From NCBI GenBank assembly GCA_937890845.1, contig CALADR010000301.1, forward strand, positions 1 through 7,392: a stretch of 7,392 bases of DNA, in the 5' to 3' direction. The first letter of the stretch is position 1. Every line of letters starts with the position of its first letter. Shown here piece after piece: positions 1-7,165 of the stretch. The position numbers and the translations under genes were made by a program. The notes beneath the pieces were generated by a model that saw only the letters and a list, made by a program, of their open reading frames with translations, made no database searches and had not been told where the DNA came from. The DNA is from an uncultured Bacteroidales bacterium (GTDB taxonomy: Bacteria > Bacteroidota > Bacteroidia > Bacteroidales > UBA932).

Positions 1-3000
1 TACCTACCTCTCCGGACGATCCTACAGGAACATGGAATGCATGGTTTAAGATAGGAGGTAGTTCTTTTCATAAGGCCCTTATGATAGAAACGATAAAGCC
101 CAACAGGCTGAAAATGAAACTTGATACCGGAGATGATATTCTTCAGGGAGGAGAAACTGCGCACTTCGGACTGAAAGCAGAGTGGCTTTCCGGTCCTGTG
201 GCGTCAGGTCTGAAAAGTTCTGTGGAGATGACCCTTATCAGTGCAGGGAAGAGTTTTAAGGGATATGACGGATTTGTATTTACAGATCCTGCCGGTAGTG
301 ATCTGAAGGGAGTATCGTCAGTCCTTTTTGAAAAGAATCTCGACAGTCGCGGCCAGTTAAGGGAGTATGTCAGTCTTCCTGAGTATAAAGGGGCACCAGG
401 TATGATGCGTGCCAATCTGGTTACACACATAGAGGAGCCTGGAGGAGATGAGAGTATAACTTCGACATCTGTCCTGTACTCTCCTTACAAGGCCTATGTC
501 GGAATCAGCGAACCGGAAAATCCCGATTTTATGGAGACTGACAAGACCCATATTTTCAGGACAGTCGTTCTGGACCGGAACGGGAAGCCTCTTGAAGGGC
601 GCTGTCTGGAGTATAGGATATACAAGATGGAATGGAGCTGGTGGTGGGAAAACGATCCGGAGAAAATCAGGTCGTATGTGAACAGTACTGCTGCTAAAAT
701 CCATAGCTCGGGAAAAATTGTTTCAGGGCTTTCACCGGTGGATATACCTTTCAGGGTGGATTATCCGGAATGGGGACGCTATCTGGTATATGTCAGGGAT
801 ATTGAAGGAGGACATTCTGCAGGACTTACAGTTCTGGCAGATTGGCCTTCGTATATGGGACGTTCACGCAAAACTGACCCTGCTGCCGTGACGATACTTT
901 CGTTCTCTACGGACAAGAAAGAATATGTTCCAGGGGAGAAGGCTACTGTCTTTATCCCTGCTGCAAAGGATGCGCAGGCATTGGTATCCTTGGAAAACGG
1001 AAGTAAGGTAATATCAACAGAATGGGTCAGGACATCCGAATCTGCTGATACACCTTATACATTTACTGTGACAGAAGAAATGAGTCCTAATTTCTATGTT
1101 CATGTCACGCTTCTGCAGAAATACGGCAATACATCCAATGACTTGCCTGTGAGGATGTACGGTGTTGTGCCTGTTATGGTAAGAAATGAAGCTTCGCATC
1201 TGTATCCGCAGATCAGGATGCCTGATATGGTCAGGCCTTTGGAGGATTTCAATATAAAGGTCAGTGAGAAAAATGGAAGGAAAATGTCATATACCCTGGC
1301 AATTGTCGATGAGGGACTTTTGGATCTGACGGCCTTCAGGACGCCGGACCCTTGGACGGCAATGAATGAGAGAGAGGCACTTGGGGTAAAGACCTGGGAT
1401 ATTTATGACAATGTGGCCGGAGCCGGCGCCGGTGAGTTTTCCGCAATGCTCAGCATCGGCGGAGACCGTACGATTGACAGGAATGCAAGGCAGGACAACC
1501 GTTTCAATCCTATAGTGCGTTATCTCGGGCCTTATACTTTTACCGGAAAGGAAAATGTTCACAGGGTAAGGCTACCTATGTATGCAGGGTCTGTAAGAGT
1601 GATGCTTGTGGCTGGCAATGGCGGAGCTTACGGCAATGCAGAAAAGACTGTTCCTGTGCGTTCTCCGCTCATGGTCCTTCCTACACTTCCTCCTGCTGTC
1701 GGCCCCGGTGAGAAAGTGACTCTTCCGGTCAATGTATTTGCCATGGAAGATGGTGTGGACGAGGTATCTGTCTCAGTCATAGTCAAAGGAGCAGCTAAAA
1801 CAGTATCAGGGGCTTCGCAGAAAATAAGTTTTGCCGGAAAAGGAGACAAACTTGTAAAATATGTGCTTGAAGCATTGGATGAGGAAGGAGTCGCTGAAGT
1901 GACGGTTTCCGCTTCCGGCGGAGGATATAAAGCTGAAGAAACTTTATACCTTCCTGTAAGAAACCCTAATCTTCCGTCTACTGTATCGCAGTATGCAGTG
2001 ATAGAAAGCGGCAAGAGTGCAGAGTTTGATTATACTCCGTTTGAAAAACAGGGAAAATCAGGTGTCAGTCTGAGTTTGTCCGGATTCCCTACATTTGATA
2101 TTGACGGTTGTTTTAATTACATGGCCGGATATCAGTATAATTGCACAGAGCAGATAGCTGCCAGGGGAATCGCGTTGCTTTCGTTGAGGCCGTTGCTGGA
2201 TAAAGAACAGTCGCTTAAGGCCGACAAACTGATTCCTGAACTGCTGTCATCACTGTATGCCAGACAGTTGCCAGACGGTGGGTTTGCGTATTGGCCGGGA
2301 AACACTTCTGCTGAAGAGTGGGTTACTTCTATGGCAGGCCAATTCATTCAGACGGCCGCAGTCTCCGGATATACGGTCAATAAAGGGGTGTTTTCAGCCT
2401 GGCTCAATTTCCAGAAACGCTGTGTCAGGAATTACCGGTCTTCTGCCGGTAGTGAATATTACAGTCTTGTCCAGGCGTACAGACTATACACATTGGCATT
2501 GGCCTCGTCTCCTGAGACAGGGGCGATGAACCGTCTGAAAGAAGATTCAGGTATTGGAACTCAGGCTTCCTGGCGTCTTGCAGCGGCTTATGCCGTAGCC
2601 GGTAAGAAAAATGTTGCATCTGATATGATAGCCAGTCTTGCCACAGGTGCCGTGGAGCATCAGGATTCTGGTATGATGTACGCTACTCCACTGAGAGACA
2701 AGGCAATGATTCTAGAGACTATGGTTTTGTCTGGTGATATCCGGGGAGCTGTGCGACTGGCTTCGGATGTTGCCGGAGAACTCTCGTCAGGATGTGGTAT
2801 GACCACGCAGACAGTAGCGTTTTCAGCTGTCGCATTGGGCAGGCTGGCAGAAAAGATTAATACTGGAATTATAGAAGCCAGGGTCTTGCAGAAGCCTGTA
2901 ACTGCCGGAGAAGGCAGGAGAAAAGAGGTCTCTGAGGACGTAAAGAGTGTGGGACCGGTATATGAAAACGAACTGGATCCTGCTTATGGCAAAGTAAGTG

Positions 3001-3509
3001 TAGAAAACAAATCAGATGGCCATTTGTATGCGGTATTGTCAGTGACGCGGACCGAGCCTTTCGGCAAGCCTGTCCCTGCGCGGTCATCAGGACTGGAATT
3101 GGCAGTGTCATGGACAGACTTGAATGGAAACCCTGTAGATCCTAGCCGTTTGGTACAGGGAACAGACTTTATGGCGACAGTAAGGGTGATAAACCGGTCA
3201 GCTGCAAAGGATTACGGAAATCTGGCTCTGGATTTTCCTGTGGCTTCCGGATGGGAAATATTCAATGAGAGAGTTTTCGCTGCAGAGTCCGGGGTGTCAG
3301 ATTCACCTTATGAATATAAGGATATCAGGGATGGCAGGGTCATTTATTATTTCTCTCTTCCTGCTGGGACTGTCAGGGCTTATCGAGTGAGGTTGCGGGC
3401 AGCTTACGAGGGTGAGTTCGTGCTTCCTTCAGCTGAGTGCTCTGACATGTATGACCCTTCTGTATTTGCCGGAACCGGAGTAGGAGGAAAAGTCGTTGTC
3501 TATGAATAG
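1..3509 (+). CDS. Alpha-2-macroglobulin family protein (bacterial thioester protease inhibitor), 5'-truncated by the window edge
   Basis: This is the C-terminal part (at least 1168 residues) of a large periplasmic or lipid-anchored protease trap. The frame is open from base 3, so the ATG at 81 is an internal methionine; the start, and any signal peptide or lipobox, lies upstream. Numbering from that Met: the first residues plus the preceding codons (TGTWNAWFKIGG, ETIKPNRLKM) resemble the early macroglobulin domains; about 275-370 matches the bait-region domain (YVPGEKATVFIP, NDLPVRMYGVVPVMV); about 372-455 is the A2M domain (VDEGLLDLT at 409, then ALGVKTWDIYD); a segment with LGPYTF and GAYGNAEKTVPVRSPLMVLP follows; about 660-960 is the thioester domain, with an intact Cys-Thr-Glu-Gln at 688-691 (bases 2142-2153); the rest is the terminal bacterial macroglobulin domain. 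In this family proteolysis of the bait exposes the Cys-Gln thioester, which covalently captures the protease. It ends with TAG 8 nt before pbpC, so the two are almost certainly cotranscribed. Family very sure; domain borders approximate. Confidence 0.95.
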   Translation, partial: PTSPDDPTGTWNAWFKIGGSSFHKALMIETIKPNRLKMKLDTGDDILQGGETAHFGLKAEWLSGPVASGLKSSVEMTLISAGKSFKGYDGFVFTDPAGSDLKGVSSVLFEKNLDSRGQLREYVSLPEYKGAPGMMRANLVTHIEEPGGDESITSTSVLYSPYKAYVGISEPENPDFMETDKTHIFRTVVLDRNGKPLEGRCLEYRIYKMEWSWWWENDPEKIRSYVNSTAAKIHSSGKIVSGLSPVDIPFRVDYPEWGRYLVYVRDIEGGHSAGLTVLADWPSYMGRSRKTDPAAVTILSFSTDKKEYVPGEKATVFIPAAKDAQALVSLENGSKVISTEWVRTSESADTPYTFTVTEEMSPNFYVHVTLLQKYGNTSNDLPVRMYGVVPVMVRNEASHLYPQIRMPDMVRPLEDFNIKVSEKNGRKMSYTLAIVDEGLLDLTAFRTPDPWTAMNEREALGVKTWDIYDNVAGAGAGEFSAMLSIGGDRTIDRNARQDNRFNPIVRYLGPYTFTGKENVHRVRLPMYAGSVRVMLVAGNGGAYGNAEKTVPVRSPLMVLPTLPPAVGPGEKVTLPVNVFAMEDGVDEVSVSVIVKGAAKTVSGASQKISFAGKGDKLVKYVLEALDEEGVAEVTVSASGGGYKAEETLYLPVRNPNLPSTVSQYAVIESGKSAEFDYTPFEKQGKSGVSLSLSGFPTFDIDGCFNYMAGYQYNCTEQIAARGIALLSLRPLLDKEQSLKADKLIPELLSSLYARQLPDGGFAYWPGNTSAEEWVTSMAGQFIQTAAVSGYTVNKGVFSAWLNFQKRCVRNYRSSAGSEYYSLVQAYRLYTLALASSPETGAMNRLKEDSGIGTQASWRLAAAYAVAGKKNVASDMIASLATGAVEHQDSGMMYATPLRDKAMILETMVLSGDIRGAVRLASDVAGELSSGCGMTTQTVAFSAVALGRLAEKINTGIIEARVLQKPVTAGEGRRKEVSEDVKSVGPVYENELDPAYGKVSVENKSDGHLYAVLSVTRTEPFGKPVPARSSGLELAVSWTDLNGNPVDPSRLVQGTDFMATVRVINRSAAKDYGNLALDFPVASGWEIFNERVFAAESGVSDSPYEYKDIRDGRVIYYFSLPAGTVRAYRVRLRAAYEGEFVLPSAECSDMYDPSVFAGTGVGGKVVVYE

Positions 3510-3517
3510 AATATCCG

Positions 3518-5809
3518 GTGCTGCAGGTGAAAAGACAGGTTGGAATAATCAGGAGACATCCGTTTGCAGCTGGTGCAGTTCTGATAGTGGCTGCAGCGGT
3601 GATATCTTATGTATTTTGTCTGCCGAGGGACATATTTGCCGGGACAGTCTATTCTTCTGTCATTGAAGACAGGAGCGGAGAGCTGCTTAATGCCAAGGTG
3701 GCCTCGGACGGGCAATGGCGTTTCCCTCCATCGGATTCTGTTCCTGAAAAATTCAAGACGGCAATCATTGAATTTGAGGACAGATGGTTTCGGTTCCATC
3801 CCGGTGTAAATCCTGTTTCACTAGTGAAAGCTGCATTCCGGAATGTTTCGGAAGGCAGGGTAGTGAGCGGGGGCAGTACACTTACTATGCAGGTCATACG
3901 GCTTTACTGCCAGAAAGAACGTACTGTATGGCAGAAACTGATAGAATGTATCCTTGCCACTAGACTTGAAATAAGATACAGCAAGGACAGGATTCTTGCA
4001 TTGTATGCTGCCCATGCCCCGTTCGGAGGCAATGTAGTGGGTCTGGAAGCCGCATCGTGGAGATATTTCGGCAAGCCGTCCGGTGAACTGTCATGGGGAG
4101 AAGCAGCCACACTTGCCGTGCTTCCTAATTCTCCTTCTGTGATACATCCCGGAAAAAACAGGGATCTTCTCAGGAAAAAGAGAAACAGGCTTCTGCAAAA
4201 GCTTTTCGACAGGGGATATATGGATTCCACGGAGTTTGAACTGGCCTGTGACGAGCCGCTACCGGAGAAGCCCCTTCCGCTTCCGCAGTATGCTGCCCAT
4301 CTCAGCGGGAATGGAGTATTGAGAACTACAGTTGATATTGATTTGCAGAAACGGACAGAGTCTCTTCTGGACAGGTGGCACAGGGAGTTTGCCGGAAAAG
4401 GAATCAATGATCTGGCTGCAGTGGTTATTGATGTCCGTACTTCGGAGGTACTGGCCTATTGCGGAAATGTCGGCTTTGGATCCGGGCGTTACGGCAGCCA
4501 GGTAGATGTGGTGCGGGCTCCGAGAAGTACAGGAAGTATATTGAAACCGTTTCTGTATTGTGCCATGCTTCAGGAGGGCAGCATCCTTCCTTATACGCTT
4601 CTTCCGGACCTGCCTTTGAATATCAACGGTTTCTCTCCGCAGAACTATGATCTGCGCTTCTATGGAGCGGTTCCTGCTGCAGACGCCCTTGCGCGGTCAC
4701 TGAATGTCCCGGCGGTCCACGAACTCCGGGACTATGGAGTACCCAGGTTCAAGGATCTTCTGGTGCAGGCCGGCATGACCACTCTTGTCAGGGATGCCGG
4801 GGATTACGGACTGTCCCTGATTCTCGGCGGTGCTGAAGGCTGTCTCGGAGAAATAACTGCCGCCTATGCTGCAATGGCCGGAATCCTCGAGTATGGAGAC
4901 TCTGCTGATTACGGAGATTTTCCTTTGAAGGACAGGGTCGCTTTGTGGTGGACAATGGATGCGCTGAAAGAGGTGAACAGACCTGATGAGATGGACTGGC
5001 GGCTGATAAGTTCTGTAAGGAAGGTAGCCTGGAAGACCGGTACGAGCTACGGATTCAGGGATGCCTGGGCTGTAGGGGTTACACCTGAGTATGCTGTAGG
5101 CGTCTGGGCAGGCAATGCTTCTGGAGAGGGAGTGCCCGGACTGACGGGAGCGACTGCGGCCGGTCCTGTAATGTTCAGCATTTTCAATATGCTTTCTGTG
5201 ACGGACTGGTTTGATTTTCCATATGATGCATATTATGTCGAGGCAGAGGTGTGCCGGTCTTCCGGGCATCTGAAAGGGCAGTTCTGTGATGTCTGCGATA
5301 CGCTGAGACTCCCTCCTGCCGCACTGAGAAGCGAGGCGTGTCCTTATCACAGGCGTATCCTTGTTTCTCATGATGGAAAATTCAGGGCGGGGGCAGGAGA
5401 GCCAGGCGCTGTGGCAAGGAGTGTTTTTCGTCTGCCTCCGGCAATGGAGTGGTATTACCGCAAGCATCATCCTGAATATGAGACTGTTCCTCCTTTCATG
5501 CCCGGATCCGTAACCGGTGACGGAACTTCGCCGATGGAATTCATTTACCCTGAAAACGGTGCTTCCGTCCGTATTCCGCGCCAGCTGGACGGATCATTGA
5601 AAGGCATAGTCCTGAATCTTGCGCACAGCACCCCGTATGCAGAAGTTTTCTGGCATATTGACAACGTGTATTTAGGCTCCACCAGGCATATCCACCAGAT
5701 GACAGTCCTCCCTGCTGAGGGCCGGCACACAGTGACAGCCGTCGATGATGAAGGGAATTCTGTTTCAATAAGTTTCGATGCAAAAATTTTAGTAAACGCC
5801 GGGAAATGA
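3518..5809 (+). CDS. pbpC: Penicillin-binding protein 1C, bifunctional peptidoglycan glycosyltransferase/transpeptidase
   Basis: A 763-residue class A PBP held in the inner membrane by one N-terminal helix (about 16-34, followed by CLPR), with periplasmic catalytic domains. The GT51 domain (about 55-230) carries the catalytic Glu87 (EFEDRWF), the motif GGSTLTMQ, the second Glu143 (QKLIECI) and RYSKDRILALY, followed by APFGGN and YFGK; it polymerises lipid II. The transpeptidase domain (about 295-560) has S340-x-x-K343 (GSILKPF), S394-L-N396 and K506-T-G; it cross-links stem peptides and is the beta-lactam target. A cysteine-bearing linker (C579, C590, C593, C608) leads to a C-terminal domain (about 672-755, from FIYPENG) typical of PBP1C. 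No in-frame Met occurs before residue 124, inside GT51, so initiation must be non-ATG: GTG 3518 is used here and GTG 3527 (MKRQVGII) is equally good. The gene follows the macroglobulin gene by 8 nt, the classic pairing for PBP1C. All active-site residues are present. Confidence 0.96.
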   Translation: MLQVKRQVGIIRRHPFAAGAVLIVAAAVISYVFCLPRDIFAGTVYSSVIEDRSGELLNAKVASDGQWRFPPSDSVPEKFKTAIIEFEDRWFRFHPGVNPVSLVKAAFRNVSEGRVVSGGSTLTMQVIRLYCQKERTVWQKLIECILATRLEIRYSKDRILALYAAHAPFGGNVVGLEAASWRYFGKPSGELSWGEAATLAVLPNSPSVIHPGKNRDLLRKKRNRLLQKLFDRGYMDSTEFELACDEPLPEKPLPLPQYAAHLSGNGVLRTTVDIDLQKRTESLLDRWHREFAGKGINDLAAVVIDVRTSEVLAYCGNVGFGSGRYGSQVDVVRAPRSTGSILKPFLYCAMLQEGSILPYTLLPDLPLNINGFSPQNYDLRFYGAVPAADALARSLNVPAVHELRDYGVPRFKDLLVQAGMTTLVRDAGDYGLSLILGGAEGCLGEITAAYAAMAGILEYGDSADYGDFPLKDRVALWWTMDALKEVNRPDEMDWRLISSVRKVAWKTGTSYGFRDAWAVGVTPEYAVGVWAGNASGEGVPGLTGATAAGPVMFSIFNMLSVTDWFDFPYDAYYVEAEVCRSSGHLKGQFCDVCDTLRLPPAALRSEACPYHRRILVSHDGKFRAGAGEPGAVARSVFRLPPAMEWYYRKHHPEYETVPPFMPGSVTGDGTSPMEFIYPENGASVRIPRQLDGSLKGIVLNLAHSTPYAEVFWHIDNVYLGSTRHIHQMTVLPAEGRHTVTAVDDEGNSVSISFDAKILVNAGK

Positions 5810-5818
5810 CTATCTTTG
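5787..5818 (+). promoter_or_regulatory. Bacteroidales-type promoter for rplY-pth
   Basis: TATCTTTG at 5811-5818 matches the Bacteroidota -7 consensus TAnnTTTG exactly. About 20 nt upstream, TTTTAG (5787-5792) is a passable -33 element, for which the consensus is TTTG or TTG. The -33 element sits in the last codons of pbpC and the -7 element begins 2 nt after its stop codon. Transcription would start near 5822-5825. It fits the need for strong expression of a ribosomal protein gene independent of the envelope operon upstream. Inferred from sequence match only. Confidence 0.7.
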
Positions 5819-5821
5819 CAG

Positions 5822-5876
5822 CCCCATAAAAAGTACAACATACTTTTTGGTGCAATGGGGTCCGGGAATACCGGAC
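5822..5876 (+). promoter_or_regulatory. Two-hairpin 5' leader of rplY
   Basis: Two tandem inverted repeats lie between promoter and rplY. In hairpin 1, AAAAAGTA (5828-5835) pairs perfectly with TACTTTTT (5841-5848) across a CAACA loop, and outer CCCCAT (5822-5827) can pair with ATGGGG (5855-5860), leaving a 6-nt bulge GGTGCA. In hairpin 2, TCCGG (5861-5865) pairs with CCGGA (5871-5875) around GAATA, extendable by G5860-C5876. G5860 is wanted by both, so the two full structures compete at their border. An A/T-rich single-stranded stretch follows up to the ATG. Candidates are an L25 autoregulatory leader, 5' stabilising structure, or, for hairpin 1, attenuation of read-through from pbpC. If transcription starts at about 5824, part of CCCC may not be in the RNA. 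Structure seen; function inferred. Confidence 0.5.
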
Positions 5877-5906
5877 TGAGTAACACATTTTAAATTTTAT
5901 AAAACA

Positions 5907-6488
5907 ATGAAACACATTGAATTGAAAGGAACTGTCCGTGAGGCAGGAAGCAAGGCTGCTGTAAAGAGCCTCCGCAGAGAAGGACTCGTACCATGTAACA
6001 TCTATGGTCTTGGAATGGAGAACATCCACTTTACAGTAAGTGCAAAGGATCTCAAGAACCTTACAAATACTCCTAATTCATATATCGTTGACCTTGAACT
6101 CAGCAACGGAAGCAAGTTCTTCGCAGTGCTTCACGAAGTTCAGTGGCATCCTGTAACTGACGAGGCTCTTCACGTAGATTTCCTCGCAGTGTCAGAAGAG
6201 AAGCCGGTTGCTATCGATGTACCTGTCAAGATTACAGGACACTCAGAGGGTGTTAAGATGGGTGGTAAGCTTCTTGTTTCAAGCCGTAAGCTCCGTATCA
6301 GCGCAAGTCTCAACAACCTTCCTGACGAGATTTCAGTTGACCTTACAAACCTCCTTATCGGCAAGCAGATTGTTGCAGGTGACCTTCACTACGAGGGTGT
6401 GACTATTGTTTCACCTAAGGCTACTATCATCTGCTCTGTAAGGCCTACCCGTGCTACTGCACAGGCTGCTGCACAGGCTAATGCATAA
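5907..6488 (+). CDS. rplY: 50S ribosomal protein L25, long CTC/TL5 form
   Basis: A 193-residue L25 of the general-stress-protein CTC type. It binds 5S rRNA in the central protuberance of the 50S subunit. Residues 1-90 or so form the 5S-binding beta-barrel shared with the short enterobacterial L25 (MKHIELKGTVREAG, SLRREGLVPCNIYG, HEVQWHPVTDEALHVDFL). The second beta domain, about 97-180 (PVAIDVPVKITG, GGKLLVSSRKLRI, LPDEISVDLTNL), is the CTC extension. The protein ends in an Ala/Gln-rich tail. The ATG at 5907 is preceded by an A/T-rich leader without Shine-Dalgarno, normal for highly expressed Bacteroidota genes. Codon use is strongly biased: 19 of 20 Leu codons are CTC or CTT and none is CTG, unlike the two genes upstream, which fits high expression. 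It is followed by pth after 11 nt, a common arrangement. Confidence 0.97.
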   Translation: MKHIELKGTVREAGSKAAVKSLRREGLVPCNIYGLGMENIHFTVSAKDLKNLTNTPNSYIVDLELSNGSKFFAVLHEVQWHPVTDEALHVDFLAVSEEKPVAIDVPVKITGHSEGVKMGGKLLVSSRKLRISASLNNLPDEISVDLTNLLIGKQIVAGDLHYEGVTIVSPKATIICSVRPTRATAQAAAQANA

Positions 6489-6499
6489 TTGAAAGTATT

Positions 6500-7093
6500 A
6501 TGACTTATTTGGTAGTCGGATTGGGAAATATCGGCTCCGAATATGCAGATACCAGACATAATATGGGATTTATGGTGTTGGATGCCTGGGCTCAGGCATC
6601 CAACACTGTTTTTGAAACCTGCAGGTACGGAAGCAAGGCCGAAGTAAGTTTCAAGGGCCGCAAGTTCATACTGATAAAGCCTTCCACTTACATGAATCTG
6701 AGTGGTAAGGCTGTACGCTACTGGATGAATGAACTTAAGCTTCCTGTCGAGAACCTGCTTGTGATTTCAGATGACCTGAATCTGCCGTTCGGAACTCTAC
6801 GCCTCAGAAAAGGAGGCAGCGCCGGCGGGCATAACGGCCTGACCAATATTACCGAAATGATAGGAACCCAGGACTATGCCCGTATAAGAGTGGGTATAGG
6901 AAACGATTTCAGCCGCGGGGGACAGATAGACTTTGTTCTTGGCGGACTTTCCGCTGATGAAAAGGCTCAAATGCCGCAGATCAGTGACCGTGTCATAGAG
7001 GGCATCAAGGCATTTTCCACCATAGGGCCTGACCGGGCCATGAATGTCGTGAATGCTAAACCAAAGCCTGCTCCTGCCAAGACTCAGGAGTAA
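6500..7093 (+). CDS. pth: Peptidyl-tRNA hydrolase
   Basis: A 197-residue cytosolic enzyme that cleaves the ester bond between peptide and tRNA in peptidyl-tRNAs released prematurely from ribosomes, recycling tRNA; the bacterial enzyme is normally essential. The family signature is complete: VGLGNIG with Asn10, TRHNMG with the catalytic His20, KPSTYMNLSG with Asn66, SDDLNLPFG with Asp91, and GSAGGHNGL with Asn112. Length is typical; the Pro/Lys/Ala tail after about 185 is low-complexity and probably disordered. The ATG at 6500 lies 11 nt after the rplY stop with only a weak GAAAG upstream, so it is likely cotranscribed from the rplY promoter. One oddity: codons 26-36 contain a perfect 14-bp inverted repeat, described separately. 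No frameshift or missing key residue. Confidence 0.97.
   Translation: MTYLVVGLGNIGSEYADTRHNMGFMVLDAWAQASNTVFETCRYGSKAEVSFKGRKFILIKPSTYMNLSGKAVRYWMNELKLPVENLLVISDDLNLPFGTLRLRKGGSAGGHNGLTNITEMIGTQDYARIRVGIGNDFSRGGQIDFVLGGLSADEKAQMPQISDRVIEGIKAFSTIGPDRAMNVVNAKPKPAPAKTQE
6572..6609 (+). repeat. Perfect inverted repeat (stem-loop) inside pth
   Basis: GTGTTGGATGCCTG (6575-6588) is the exact reverse complement of CAGGCATCCAACAC (6593-6606), separated by the 4-nt loop GGCT. Outward, two G-U wobbles and one A-U pair extend the stem to 17 bp in RNA. It covers pth codons that encode VLDAWAQASNT, early in the reading frame. The pairing is seen directly; any role in decay, translation or transcription is not known. 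Confidence 0.85.
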
Positions 7094-7115
7094 GAATCAT
7101 AGACCTTTTTATTGG

Positions 7116-7165
7116 TCAATAATAGAGGGAGGCGTGCATTTTTACACACCTCCCTCTATTATTGA
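7116..7165. terminator. Long hairpin between convergent genes, probable bidirectional terminator
   Basis: A 17-bp perfect stem (7116-7132 with 7149-7165; TCAATAATAGAGGGAGG in the left arm), then one C/A mismatch and 3 further pairs (7134-7136 with 7145-7147), closing an 8-nt T-rich loop. It begins 22 nt after the pth stop on + and 15 nt after the stop of the minus-strand gene, just where both transcripts should end. There is no clean U-tract after the stem on either strand, only A/T-rich base pairs at its foot, so it is not a textbook intrinsic terminator. A short GACC/GGTC stem (7102-7105, 7114-7117) around TTTTTATT overlaps its left foot. Confidence 0.7.

Noticed and set aside
81..83. ATG at 81 as the start of the macroglobulin gene
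   Set aside because: The same frame is open back to base 3 and encodes family-typical sequence (TGTWNAWFKIGG) just before it, so the Met is internal.
1415..1440. GC-rich palindrome CCGGCGCCGG in the macroglobulin gene
   Set aside because: It encodes the Gly-Ala stretch AGAGAGE and is explained by codon choice; the stem is too short to single out.
2433..2452. Small inverted repeat TACCGG...CCGGTA in the macroglobulin gene
   Set aside because: Six perfect pairs with a 7-nt loop are expected by chance several times in a window this size.
3502..3666. Short open frame from ATG 3502, overlapping the macroglobulin stop
   Set aside because: As it stands it ends after about 54 codons with a Cys/Ser-rich composition unlike any family; kept only as a possible shifted pbpC start.
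3904..4407. 167-codon minus-strand open frame inside pbpC
   Set aside because: It is antisense to the GT51 region, with a low-complexity Ser/Pro/Leu composition; shadow frame.
4707..4733. Inverted repeat GTCCCGG...CCGGGAC in pbpC
   Set aside because: Seven pairs with a 13-nt loop inside coding sequence are within chance expectation.
4697..5470. 257-codon open frame on the minus strand inside pbpC
   Set aside because: It lies wholly antisense to a well-supported pbpC catalytic domain, has a Ser/Arg/Pro/Cys-rich composition without recognisable domains, and is a shadow frame.
5565..5594. Inverted repeat TCCGTCC...GGACGGA in pbpC
   Set aside because: Seven pairs with a 16-nt loop in coding sequence, without other signals, are not convincing.
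5541..6029. 162-codon minus-strand open frame across the pbpC-rplY junction
   Set aside because: It runs antisense to two real genes and their promoter, with no family resemblance; shadow frame.
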